Shown piece by piece: positions 1 through 8,910 of a stretch of DNA of 64,000 nt. The notes beneath the pieces are model-generated. The model had not been told where the DNA came from. It searched no databases and saw only the letters and a program-made list of their open reading frames with translations. Location of the stretch: contig NZ_FZOR01000010.1 of the NCBI RefSeq assembly GCF_900188445.1, forward strand, positions 124,001 to 188,000. The letters run 5' to 3'. Source of the stretch: Actinomadura meyerae (GTDB taxonomy: Bacteria > Actinomycetota > Actinomycetes > Streptosporangiales > Streptosporangiaceae). Every line of letters begins with the position of its first letter. Position 1 is the stretch's first letter. The position numbers were made by a program, and so were the translations under genes.

Positions 1-2
1 TC

Positions 3-719
3 GCGAGCCGCCAGGAGGAGATCGCCCGCAGCCGCGCCGCGATCGGCCCGCTGCTGGCCGAGGCCGCCCCGCACCCGGAGGAACTGGTCGAGGTCGTCAG
101 CGGCCGCACCGCCGTGGCCCGCCGCTACCTGCAGCTCCTGCGCGGCGCCCGGGAGGAGCTGTGCGTCCTCGTCCAGCCGCCGTTCGCCACGGACGCCGCG
201 CTCTCCGGCGCCGAGCAGGAGCGCACGATGCGCCGCGGCATCCGGGTCCGCGGCATCTACGGCGCCGAGGCGCTCGACCAGCCGCACGCCCTGGAGGAGA
301 TCCGCCGCGCCGCCGCGTCCGGCGAGGAGGCCCGCCTCGGCGCCGTCCCCATCAAGCTCGCCATCGCCGACGGCCGCACCGCGATGCTCCCGCTGACCTC
401 CGAGCACGCGAGCAGCGTCGACAGCTCCCTCGTCGTCCACCCCTCGGCCCTGCTGGACGCCCTGGTCTCCCTCTTCGAGGCCCTGTGGCGCACCGGCCTC
501 CCGCTCCCCGGCGGCGACGCCCCGGACGACGCCGTCCTCACCCTCCTCGCCGCCGGCCTCACCGAAGAGGCGATCGCCCGCCGCCTCTCCATCAGCACCC
601 GCACCGTCCAACGCCGCGTCCGCGAACTCTGCGACCGCCTGGGCGCTCGCACCCGCTTCCAAGCCGGCGCCCTCTCCACCCGCCACCTGGACGCCCACCC
701 AGGCCCCGGCGATCCGTGA
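3..719 (+). CDS. HTH (LuxR-like) transcriptional regulator, 5' end outside window
   Basis: The reading frame is open from the first complete codon at base 3, so the N-terminus lies upstream of the window. About 238 residues are visible. The last ~55 residues (bases about 530-690) form a LuxR/GerE-type helix-turn-helix: an 'LTEEAIARRLSISTRTVQRR' helix pair followed by 'LGARTRFQAGAL'. The part before it resembles the sensor region of actinobacterial TrmB/LuxR hybrid regulators, which often have a degenerate phospholipase-D-like domain; that comparison is from memory of the family. Ligand and targets are unknown. It points the same way as the Wadjet operon that starts 124 bp later, but nothing shows that it controls it. 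Confidence 0.8.
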   Translation, partial: ASRQEEIARSRAAIGPLLAEAAPHPEELVEVVSGRTAVARRYLQLLRGAREELCVLVQPPFATDAALSGAEQERTMRRGIRVRGIYGAEALDQPHALEEIRRAAASGEEARLGAVPIKLAIADGRTAMLPLTSEHASSVDSSLVVHPSALLDALVSLFEALWRTGLPLPGGDAPDDAVLTLLAAGLTEEAIARRLSISTRTVQRRVRELCDRLGARTRFQAGALSTRHLDAHPGPGDP

Positions 720-842
720 AAGTCACGGCCTTTCCGTCCAGGACGCGCCCCGCCGAGACCCGTCTGCGGGACTGCCCCACCATCGCCAAGTGGTTGCGTA
801 GGCTCGACCCACTGCCGTGAGAGGACGAGGGGGCAAGCGGAA

Positions 843-2381
843 ATGGCGTTGCCGCGGGTCCCGGAGGGGATGTTCGCGTTCACCGTCACCGAGCGCGCCG
901 ATCTGCATACCGCGGTCATGTACGCGTTCGGGGAGGCGAACGAGCGGCTGGAGACGTCCCTGGCGTTCGACGAGGTGAAGGAGCGGCTGCGAGACGCGGG
1001 GTTCTACGCGCCCGTGGACGACGCATCGCTGACCCGCGCACTGGAGCAGCTCGTCAAATGGCAGTTGCTCGACGTCGTGCAGAACCATGCGGGCAGCTAC
1101 GCCACGGCCGAGGAGTACGAACGCAAGAACCTCCAGTACTCGCTGACCCAGCGGGGTGAGGCCGCGTTCGCCGGCGTACAGCACGCGCTGGCCGTGCTCA
1201 GCTCGTCGGGCGCGTTGCAGACGGCCGTGCTGGACGCGATCGCCGACCGGCTCGGAGAGTTGGGCGAGTTGCTCAAGGACGACGACCCGGCCCTCAACCG
1301 GCGCATCTTCACCACCCTCCAGGAGCTGGAGGGCCATCTCGACGCGCTGCGGAACAACACCAAGTCGTTCAATGGCGAATTGCAGCGGCTGATGCGGGCG
1401 GAAGGCGCCGATCTAGAGACGTTCAATGACGTCAAGAGCGCGACGGTCGCCTATCTCCAGGAGTTCGTCACCAACCTGGACGTGCGCGCCGACGCGATAC
1501 AGGCCACCCTTGGTGAAGTCGAGGAGCGGGGTGTCAGCGTCCTGCACAGCCGGGCACTGGACGGGGCGGAACTGCCCCCGGTCCAAGGCGCCGACCCCGC
1601 GATCGCCTGGCTTGCCGCGCGGCAGGCGAAATGGGAAGGGCTGCGTCTGTGGTTCCGGCCCGCGGAGGGGACGCCGCGCGTCCGGCAACTGCACGACGTG
1701 GCGCGCAGGGCGATCGTGTCCCTGCTCCAGGTGCTCGACCGGATCATCGAGTCGCGGCGCCGCTCGTCCAGCGCGGCGGCCGACTTCCGGACGCTCGCAC
1801 GCTGGTTCGCCAACGCGCCGAGCGAGGACGACGCCCACCGCCTGTGGGGGACGGCGTTCGGGCTGGCGTCCGCACGGCACGCGCACTTGGCCCACGCGGA
1901 CGCCGAACCCATCCCCACGGCGGCGAGCTGGGCCGAGACCCCGCCGGTGGAGGTGTCCGCGCTGCTGCGCACGAGCGGCCGCACGGAACGCGTGGGACGG
2001 ACGGCCAAGGTGCGCGACGTCCGCGCCCTGCGCGCGGAGCGGCGCGAACGCGCGAGGCGCGAGCGGGCGGAGCTGGAGGCGGCCTGGCAATGGCTCGCCA
2101 CCGACGGCCCGGTACGGCTCTCGTCGTTCCGGCGCGTCGAGCACGACACGCTGCGGCGGCTGCTGGACCTGATCGGCCGGGCGCTCGCCGCGCGGCCCGG
2201 CGGCGACGGGATGCGGCGCGCCGGCACGTCCGACGGCCGGATCGAGGTGCGGCTCTGGCCGCCGGCCGACGGCCGCCCCGCCGAGCTGCGCACGCCGCGC
2301 GGTGTGTTCCGCGGCCCCGACTACCTGGTCGACATCCGCTTCACGGCCGCGGGCCCGGCGCGGAAGGCGTCCGGCGCGTGA
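843..2381 (+). CDS. jetA: Wadjet type II subunit JetA (DUF2397, TIGR02677 family)
   Basis: This 512-residue protein is the first gene of a four-gene Wadjet type II operon. JetA is the kleisin-like subunit of an SMC-type complex that senses and eliminates circular plasmid DNA. The N-terminus reads as a winged-helix region ('HTAVMYAFGEANERLETSLAF'), followed by long helical stretches around residues 120-240 and an Arg/Glu-rich C-terminal third, as expected for DUF2397 proteins. The ATG at 843 follows a G-rich stretch at 828-833. The gene overlaps jetB by four bases (GTGA), so the two are probably translationally coupled. The family call rests on overall pattern plus the diagnostic order jetA-jetB-jetC-jetD. 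Confidence 0.92.
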   Translation: MALPRVPEGMFAFTVTERADLHTAVMYAFGEANERLETSLAFDEVKERLRDAGFYAPVDDASLTRALEQLVKWQLLDVVQNHAGSYATAEEYERKNLQYSLTQRGEAAFAGVQHALAVLSSSGALQTAVLDAIADRLGELGELLKDDDPALNRRIFTTLQELEGHLDALRNNTKSFNGELQRLMRAEGADLETFNDVKSATVAYLQEFVTNLDVRADAIQATLGEVEERGVSVLHSRALDGAELPPVQGADPAIAWLAARQAKWEGLRLWFRPAEGTPRVRQLHDVARRAIVSLLQVLDRIIESRRRSSSAAADFRTLARWFANAPSEDDAHRLWGTAFGLASARHAHLAHADAEPIPTAASWAETPPVEVSALLRTSGRTERVGRTAKVRDVRALRAERRERARRERAELEAAWQWLATDGPVRLSSFRRVEHDTLRRLLDLIGRALAARPGGDGMRRAGTSDGRIEVRLWPPADGRPAELRTPRGVFRGPDYLVDIRFTAAGPARKASGA

Positions 2382-3562
2382 GCACTCTGGCCAACCAGCT
2401 CGTCCGGGAGGAGAAGGAGGAGCTGGCGCGTGCGATCCGGCTCCTGCTGGGACGGCCCCTGGTCTCCCTGCACACCGACCCGGACGGGTTCGACCTGGTC
2501 CGGCGGCGCCATGCCGCCCTCACCCGGTGGTTCGACTACTACTGCGGCTGGCGGCTGTTCATCGAGCCGCGGCTCGGCTACGCGCGACTGGTCAAGGTGC
2601 GAGGGGCCGCCGACCCGTCGCGTCCGGCCAGACGCCGCCGGTCGACGCGGACGCCGTTCGACCGGCGCAGGTACACGCTGCTGTGCCTGGTCGCGGCCGA
2701 GGCGCTCGCCGCGCCGGTGACGACGATCGGGATGCTCGCGCAGCGGGTCGTGCAGGCGGCGGGCGCCGACGAGCAGATCCCGTCCTTCGACCCGGTGCGC
2801 GGCGAGGAGCGGGCCGCGTTCGTGGACGCGCTGAAGCTGCTGGAGCACTACGGCGCGGTCACGGCCGTCGACGGGGCGACGGACGCCTTCCTCGACAATG
2901 CCGAGGCCAAGGTGCTGTACCGGGTGGACACGACCCGCACGATGCGGCTCCTGTCCGCTCCGGTCGCTCCTTCGCGGCTCACCGGCACTGGCTGGCCAAA
3001 CCTGGACGAACTGGCCGCCGAGCGCCGGTACGGGGCGGACGAGCCCACGGAGACGCAGAAGAACCTGTGGGCCAGGCACTCCCTGCTGCGCAGGCTCCTG
3101 GACGACCCGGTCGTCTACCGGACGGACCTGTCCCCGGCCGAGATCGCCTACGCGGGTTCCCTGACCGGGCGGCAGATCCTCCGCCGCGCGGCGGAGGAGG
3201 CCGGGCTGGAGTTCGAGGAGCGCGCCGAAGGCTACCTGCTGGTCGACACCGACGCCCTCGCCACCGACTCCAAGTTCCCCGATGACGGGAGCCACGCGAA
3301 GGTAGCGGCGCTGTTGCTGCTCGACCGCCTGGTGAGGGACGGGGAGTCGTCCCGCGCGGTGCTCACGGAGGAGGTCGCGCGGCTCCTGGAGCGGCGTCCG
3401 CGCTGGGCGATGGCCTACCAGTCCGAAGGGGGCGCGGCGCGGCTCGTCGACGACGCGCTGTCCGTCCTGTACGGGTTCGGCCTGGCCAGGCCGCAGGGCG
3501 GCCTCGTGCGGGCGCTGCCCGCGGCTCACCGTTACAGCGTCACCAAAGAGGAGCCTCCGTGA
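2378..3562 (+). CDS. jetB: Wadjet type II subunit JetB (DUF2398, TIGR02678 family)
   Basis: JetB is the KITE-like winged-helix partner that binds the JetA kleisin in the Wadjet complex. The 394-residue protein starts with GTG at 2378, inside the jetA stop (GTGA overlap); this start fits both the coupling and the typical N-terminus 'STLANQLVREEKEELARAIR'. Features typical of DUF2398 include 'RHAALTRWFDYYCGWRLFIEP' near residues 45-65, split here by the quoted limit, and 'RRYTLLCLVAAEALA' near residue 98. It overlaps jetC by another GTGA. A longer frame extends upstream through jetA but has no other support. Confidence 0.92.
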   Translation: MSTLANQLVREEKEELARAIRLLLGRPLVSLHTDPDGFDLVRRRHAALTRWFDYYCGWRLFIEPRLGYARLVKVRGAADPSRPARRRRSTRTPFDRRRYTLLCLVAAEALAAPVTTIGMLAQRVVQAAGADEQIPSFDPVRGEERAAFVDALKLLEHYGAVTAVDGATDAFLDNAEAKVLYRVDTTRTMRLLSAPVAPSRLTGTGWPNLDELAAERRYGADEPTETQKNLWARHSLLRRLLDDPVVYRTDLSPAEIAYAGSLTGRQILRRAAEEAGLEFEERAEGYLLVDTDALATDSKFPDDGSHAKVAALLLLDRLVRDGESSRAVLTEEVARLLERRPRWAMAYQSEGGAARLVDDALSVLYGFGLARPQGGLVRALPAAHRYSVTKEEPP

Positions 3563-6500
3563 CCGTCACCGAACTCGTTCCGGCGGAGAAGGAGGAGGCG
3601 GCGACGCGGTGGCGACCCACCCGGGCGGGCATCCTCAACATCTGGCGCTACTACGACGAGATCCTCGAATTCCATAAGGGACGGCTGCTGCTGCGCGGCC
3701 CTAACGGCAGCGGGAAGAGCAAGGCCCTGGAACTGCTCCTGCCCTACCTACTGGACGCCAGCCTCAAGCCGAGCCGCCTGTCGACATTCGGCGGCAGCGA
3801 ACGGACCATGCACTGGAACCTGATGGGTGACGGCCACAGCGGCAAGACCCGCGTCGGCTATGTGTGGCTCGAATTCGCGCATGGGCCGCGCTGGTTCACG
3901 TGCGGGGCGCGCCTCCAGGCCACCGCCAACACCAAGAACGTCACGGTCGCCTACTTCAGCACCACGCAGCGCGTCGGCGTCCCCGGCGGGCTCAGTCTCA
4001 CCGGCGACGGCGGCCAGCCCCTCACTCGCGCGCATCTCGCCGAAGCCATCGGGACGCACGGCCAGGTGCACGAGTCGGCGGAGGCGTACCGCACAGCCGT
4101 CCGGCGGACGCTCTACGGCGGGCTCACCGAGCAGCGCTACGACTCGCTGCTCACCGCGCTGCGGCAGCTCCGCACCCCGAAGTTGTCGGAACGGCTCGAC
4201 CCAGGGCTGCTCTCCGACCTACTGTCCAGCGCGCTCCCGCCGCTCGGCGAGGGCGAGATCCACGAGATCGCGGAAGGCTTTGAGCGGCTGGACCGGCAGC
4301 GCGAGGAACTGCGGCGGCTGGACCAGCACGTCAAGGAGGCCGGCCGCCTCGCCGCCCGGCAGCGCACCTACGCCCAGCGCGTCCTGCGCGCGGCCGCGGC
4401 CCGGCTCATCTCGGCCACCAGCACCATGGACGGCCTCACCGGCAAGGCCCGCACCGGCCGGGAGGAGCACGAGAAGGCGTCGCGGGAACGCGACGAGACC
4501 GCTCGGCGGCTGGCGGAGTACGAGGCGCGGGGACGTGCGCTCGCCGCCCGCATCGACGGCCTCAAGGAGAGCGACGCCTACCGCGCGGGTCACGAGCTGG
4601 CCAATCTCCAGGAACGGGTGCGCTCCGCCACCAGGGCGGCGGAGCAGGCGCGGCGTACCGCGGACAAGCACGCGGCGGACGCCCTGCGGCGTGGAGAGGA
4701 GGCCGAACGCGCGCGTGCGGACGCGGCGACGCAGCGCTCCCTCACCGGCCGGGCGGAGGACGACACGCGAAGGGCGGCCGACCGCGCCGGCCTCGCCGCC
4801 GTCCACGACGAGGCCGCTCCGGCGGCCGCGGAGGCCACGGCGGACGGCGTCCAGCGCGCACGCGGACTGCTTCGCGCGGCCGTGCGGAGCCGCGAGGAGC
4901 AGATCGCCGCGCTGCGCGCGGCGATCCAGCGGCATCGCATGGCCGTGGAACGCCGGGATGACGCGCTGTCCGAGCGCGACGGGTGCCGAGAGCGACTGGA
5001 CGAGGCCGCCGCGCTCCGCGAGGAGGCCCGCAACCGGTACGAGCGTGAACGCGACCGGTTGGCGGAGGCGCTCGACGGCTGGGCGCGCGGCTGCGTCCAA
5101 CTCGCGACGCTCGACGCCGAGGCGCTGGTACGGGCGGTGGAGGATGAGCGCGAATGCGACGAGCTGGTGTTCGCCGCGCGCGCGGACGCCGTCGACCGGT
5201 GCGCCGCCGAGGAGGCCGGGTGGCGCTCCCGTCGCGACGCGGTGCGGGAGAAGCTGGCGGCCAAGAGGAAGCAGCGCGGGGACCTTGCCGCTCGGCCGGC
5301 TGTCGAGCCGGACGCTCCTGAGACGCGCCCCGCCGACCGGTCTGGACGGCCGGGCGGTCCGCTCTGGCGCCTGGTCGCCTTCGCCCCGTCGGTCCCGCCC
5401 GAGGCGCAGGCCGGCATCGAGGCCGCGCTCCAGGCCGCCGGGCTCCTGGACGCCTGGGTGCTGCCCGACGGCGGCCTCCTCCAGGGCGAGCACGACGCGT
5501 TCACCACGGCGCTCCTCGCCCGCCCCGCCCCCGGAACCAGCCTCGCCTCCGTCCTGGTCGCCGAGCCCGGCGGCCAGGTGCCGGCCGAGGTGCTGCATGC
5601 CGTCCTGTCGGGCATCGCCTGCGCACCGAACGCCCTGGAGACCGACCACCCCGCCGTGGCGGGGACGGACGGGTCCTGGCGGCTGGGCACCCTCACCGGC
5701 CGCTGGACCAAGACCGAGCCCGCCTTCATCGGCGCCACCGCCCGGGAACGCGAACGGCGCCGCCGCATCGCCGAACTCGACGCGGAGATCGGTGTCCTGG
5801 AGGCGGAGGAGGCGGCATGCGACGGGGGACTCGGGAAGGTCGCCGCCGCCCGTGCCACCCTCGAGACCGAGTTGGGTGACCGCCCTCCGCATCGGCCGCT
5901 CAGCGCCGCGTCCAGTGCTTTGGACGCCGCAGAGCGCTCGTTCGCGCAGCGCGGCGACGAACTGGAGCGCGCCGAGGAACGGTTGCGCGCACGCGAGTCG
6001 GAGGTATCCGCCGCGCTGCGCGCGCTGACCGCACTCGGCGCCGAGAACGGCCTGCCCGTCGGTGAGTCCGCACTGGACGCCCTGGCCGTGGCGGTCCGCG
6101 ACTTCCGGGACAACGGGCACGTGTGGCTCCAGCATTGCGAGGCGCTCCGAACTGCCGAAGCCCGCGCCGCCGAAGCGTCGCGGACGGCCGGCGACTACGC
6201 GGCGACCGCGGCCGAGTCCGCGGACCGCGCTCGGGACGCCGCCGAGGAGGCCGCCGAGGTGAGCGAGAAGCTCGCGGCCATCGACGCCTCGATCGGTGTC
6301 GAGCACCGGCAGGTGCTGGAGAACCTGCGGGAGGCCAGGATCGAGCTCGGCGAATGCGAAACCCGGTGCGGGACGCTTCGCCGCGCCCTGCTCGAACTGG
6401 AGAAGCGCCTCGGCCGCCTGGAGGAGGCCGTCGGCGTCGCGGAGAGGGCTCGGGACGACGCGGTCGCCGTCCGGGACCAGGCCGCGGCGCGGTTCCGGCA

Positions 6501-7623
6501 TCTGGTCACCGGCCACCTGGCCGACGACGCCGCGCTCGCCGTGCGGCTCGACCCGGACGGGGGCGTGAAGGCCACCCTGGAAGGCGCCCGCTCGGTCGCC
6601 GCCTCGCTCCCGGCCCGGACGCCGTACGAGCCCAAGAACGTCAGGGACGCCGAGCACCAGTTGTCCGAGGCGATGCATCACGCGCGTGACGTCCTCGCCG
6701 ACCAGGCGGATCTGGAACTCACCCCGGACGAGGACGTCCAAGTGCTCACCGCGACCATGAACGGCGTGCGCGTCGGCGCTGCGGAGCTGAGCGCCGCGCT
6801 GCGCGCGGAACGCGACCGGCGGCGCGAAGACATCACCGACAGGGAACGCGACCTGTTCGACCGGACGCTCGCCGGCGACACGCGCAGGCACCTCGCCGAC
6901 CGGATCCGGCAGGCGACCGAACTCGTGGACGGCATGAACCGCCGCCTGGAGCGGGTGCGGACGGCCTCGCGGGTCGCGGTGCGGCTGGTCTGGCAGGTCG
7001 ATCCGCAGCAGAGCGCCGGGATTCGCGCGGCGCGCGACCTACTGCTCCGCGACCCCGCGCGGCTGAGCGGCGCCGACCGGGAGGCGCTCTACCGGTTCTT
7101 CCGCGACCGCGTGGAGGAGGCACGGGCCGCGAACACCGCGGCGAGCTGGGAGGAGCAACTCATGGAGGTCCTGGACTACACCGCCTGGCACCGCTTCACC
7201 GTCCGGCTCGAACGCGGAGACGGCAAGGGCTGGCAGGATCTCACCCGCAGACTGCACGGTGCGCTGTCGGGCGGGGAGAAGGCGATCGCGCTGCACCTGC
7301 CCCTGTTCGCCGCCGTCGCCGCGCACTACCAGACCGACCCCGGCTGTCCGCGCTTCATCCTCCTCGACGAGGTGTTCGTCGGCGTCGACGCCGCCAACCG
7401 AGGCCAGGTCTTCGAGCTCCTGGTGGACCTGGAGCTCGACATGGTGCTCACCTCGGACCACGAGTGGTGCGACTACCAGGAGCTGGACGGTATCGCCATC
7501 CACCAGCTCATCACCGGCGCGGACGGTGACGGTGACAACGCCGTCACGACCGCGCGGTTCATCTGGGACGGCCATCGCACCGAGGCCGTCGAGGATGCCG
7601 TCGAGCAGGGCATCGCGGAATGA
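3559..7623 (+). CDS. jetC: Wadjet type II SMC-like ATPase JetC (TIGR02680 family)
   Basis: JetC is the MukB/SMC-like motor of the Wadjet system; its ATPase heads drive DNA loop extrusion before JetD cuts the plasmid. The protein has 1354 residues. Walker A is GPNGSGKS at residues 47-54, the ABC signature LSGGEKA is near 1236, and Walker B FILLDE is near 1266-1271 followed by the D-loop region 'VFVGVDAANRGQ'. Long Arg/Glu/Ala-rich coiled coil runs from about 240 to 580 and about 740 to 1100, split by a compact region near 595-735 that should be the hinge. All ATPase motifs are intact, so the motor looks functional. GTG start inside the jetB stop; ATGA overlap with jetD. Confidence 0.95.
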   Translation: MTVTELVPAEKEEAATRWRPTRAGILNIWRYYDEILEFHKGRLLLRGPNGSGKSKALELLLPYLLDASLKPSRLSTFGGSERTMHWNLMGDGHSGKTRVGYVWLEFAHGPRWFTCGARLQATANTKNVTVAYFSTTQRVGVPGGLSLTGDGGQPLTRAHLAEAIGTHGQVHESAEAYRTAVRRTLYGGLTEQRYDSLLTALRQLRTPKLSERLDPGLLSDLLSSALPPLGEGEIHEIAEGFERLDRQREELRRLDQHVKEAGRLAARQRTYAQRVLRAAAARLISATSTMDGLTGKARTGREEHEKASRERDETARRLAEYEARGRALAARIDGLKESDAYRAGHELANLQERVRSATRAAEQARRTADKHAADALRRGEEAERARADAATQRSLTGRAEDDTRRAADRAGLAAVHDEAAPAAAEATADGVQRARGLLRAAVRSREEQIAALRAAIQRHRMAVERRDDALSERDGCRERLDEAAALREEARNRYERERDRLAEALDGWARGCVQLATLDAEALVRAVEDERECDELVFAARADAVDRCAAEEAGWRSRRDAVREKLAAKRKQRGDLAARPAVEPDAPETRPADRSGRPGGPLWRLVAFAPSVPPEAQAGIEAALQAAGLLDAWVLPDGGLLQGEHDAFTTALLARPAPGTSLASVLVAEPGGQVPAEVLHAVLSGIACAPNALETDHPAVAGTDGSWRLGTLTGRWTKTEPAFIGATARERERRRRIAELDAEIGVLEAEEAACDGGLGKVAAARATLETELGDRPPHRPLSAASSALDAAERSFAQRGDELERAEERLRARESEVSAALRALTALGAENGLPVGESALDALAVAVRDFRDNGHVWLQHCEALRTAEARAAEASRTAGDYAATAAESADRARDAAEEAAEVSEKLAAIDASIGVEHRQVLENLREARIELGECETRCGTLRRALLELEKRLGRLEEAVGVAERARDDAVAVRDQAAARFRHLVTGHLADDAALAVRLDPDGGVKATLEGARSVAASLPARTPYEPKNVRDAEHQLSEAMHHARDVLADQADLELTPDEDVQVLTATMNGVRVGAAELSAALRAERDRRREDITDRERDLFDRTLAGDTRRHLADRIRQATELVDGMNRRLERVRTASRVAVRLVWQVDPQQSAGIRAARDLLLRDPARLSGADREALYRFFRDRVEEARAANTAASWEEQLMEVLDYTAWHRFTVRLERGDGKGWQDLTRRLHGALSGGEKAIALHLPLFAAVAAHYQTDPGCPRFILLDEVFVGVDAANRGQVFELLVDLELDMVLTSDHEWCDYQELDGIAIHQLITGADGDGDNAVTTARFIWDGHRTEAVEDAVEQGIAE

Positions 7624-8873
7624 CCGCCCCTGACCGGCTGCGCGCCGCCGACCTCCGGCCGTTGTGGACGGAGCTGCACCGGCGGTTCTCCACGGGGGCG
7701 GCGGTCACCCGCGTCACGGTCAGGAACCTGGACGAGGGGCAGCGCGCTGCCCTGGCGGACCTGCTGGGCATGGACCGTTACCCCGGCTCCACGGTCACCG
7801 TCGCCGTTGAGCGCCTGGACAAGATCTTCATCGAGCTCACCGGTTCGGACACCAGGGCGATCACCGAGTCCCTCCTCGGGCCGATCGGTGACCAGGCGCG
7901 CGAGCGGAGAGAGCGGCAACGCGAGAGAAGCGCCCTCTGGGAGTGGTTGGCAAGCCATCCCGTGGTCCGCGGAGAACCCGAGCTGGGCCGGTGGGGCGAC
8001 GACGTCCGCCGGCAGGGGCTCGTCATGGGGTCCGTGCCGGCCACACGCAGCCTTCTGGAGCGGGTGTTGAAGGTGCTCGCCGCACTGCCGTCGGACGGCA
8101 GGCCCTTGCAAGCCTTCGCTACCGACCTTTTCGGCGACTCGCACGCGCTGGACGACGGCGGGCGCCTGTCCGGGCTCGTCCTGCGCGCCCAGGCGATCCG
8201 GTACGGGATCGAGCCGCCTGTGGACGCGTCCGAGCGCAGGGGTTTGTGGGAGCGTTCCGGAGTGGCGTGCGACACGTTGTCCACAACCGCCCTCGTCGCG
8301 GGACTGAGGCCGGGCGGCGACGACGTCCTCGCCCGGACGCTCCGGATGTGGTCGGACGTGGGCCAGGCCACCGTGGTGACCCTGGAACAGCTACGCGGCT
8401 CGCCCGCTCTGCGCCTTGACTCGCCAGAAGCACTTGACTCGCCAGAAGTATGGGTGACTGAGAATCCGACCATCCTCGCCCTGGCCATCGGGCGGTTCGG
8501 CGCCGGTTGCCCGCCACTGGTGTGCTCGTCGGGCTGGCCGAACAGCGCCGTCATCCGGCTGCTGCGAGCGCTCGGCGAGTCCGGCGCGGTCCTGCGGTAC
8601 CACGGCGACTTCGACGGCGAGGGCCTGCGGATCGCGGCGCACGTGATGGCCAAGACCGGGGCAGTGCCCTGGCGCATGTCGTCGGCGGACTACCTCGCCG
8701 CTGTGGATTCGGCGGAGGACGGCGATCTTCCCGAACCCGGCCGAGTCGGCGAGAGTCCGTGGGACCCGAAGTTGGCGGTGGCCATCGCGGAACGCGGCGT
8801 GGCGGTCCTGGAGGAGAAATTCGCCGAGGTGTTGCTGGGGGACATTTCCAGGGCGATAACTACGTGTACCTGA
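7620..8873 (+). CDS. jetD: Wadjet type II nuclease subunit JetD (DUF2399, TIGR02679 family)
   Basis: JetD is the Toprim-fold nuclease that cleaves DNA held by JetABC. The 417-residue protein shows the acidic Toprim motif HGDFDGEG at residues 328-335 (D330 and D332), preceded by 'ENPTILALA' and 'PLVCSSGWPNSA', which match the conserved C-terminal core of DUF2399 proteins. ATG at 7620 overlaps the jetC stop. One oddity: an 18-bp exact-frame duplication at 8415-8450 repeats LDSPEA/LDSPEV just before the conserved ENP segment, probably in a surface loop. No frameshift or missing catalytic acid is seen, so the four-gene system looks complete. Confidence 0.93.
   Translation: MTAPDRLRAADLRPLWTELHRRFSTGAAVTRVTVRNLDEGQRAALADLLGMDRYPGSTVTVAVERLDKIFIELTGSDTRAITESLLGPIGDQARERRERQRERSALWEWLASHPVVRGEPELGRWGDDVRRQGLVMGSVPATRSLLERVLKVLAALPSDGRPLQAFATDLFGDSHALDDGGRLSGLVLRAQAIRYGIEPPVDASERRGLWERSGVACDTLSTTALVAGLRPGGDDVLARTLRMWSDVGQATVVTLEQLRGSPALRLDSPEALDSPEVWVTENPTILALAIGRFGAGCPPLVCSSGWPNSAVIRLLRALGESGAVLRYHGDFDGEGLRIAAHVMAKTGAVPWRMSSADYLAAVDSAEDGDLPEPGRVGESPWDPKLAVAIAERGVAVLEEKFAEVLLGDISRAITTCT
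8415..8450 (+). repeat. 18-bp in-frame tandem duplication inside jetD
   Basis: Two adjacent 18-bp units (8415-8432 and 8433-8450) share the 16-base core CTTGACTCGCCAGAAG. They encode LDSPEA and LDSPEV. The unit is a multiple of three and keeps the frame. Confidence 0.9.
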
Positions 8874-8910
8874 CCGACTACGCGGCGGGGTGGTTGGGAA
8901 GGGAGCGGGC

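Noticed and set aside
1631-3562. A longer JetB (643 residues) reading through from inside jetA
   Set aside because: It would overlap most of jetA with Arg/Pro-rich nonsense; the GTG at 2378 gives the normal length and the coupled start.
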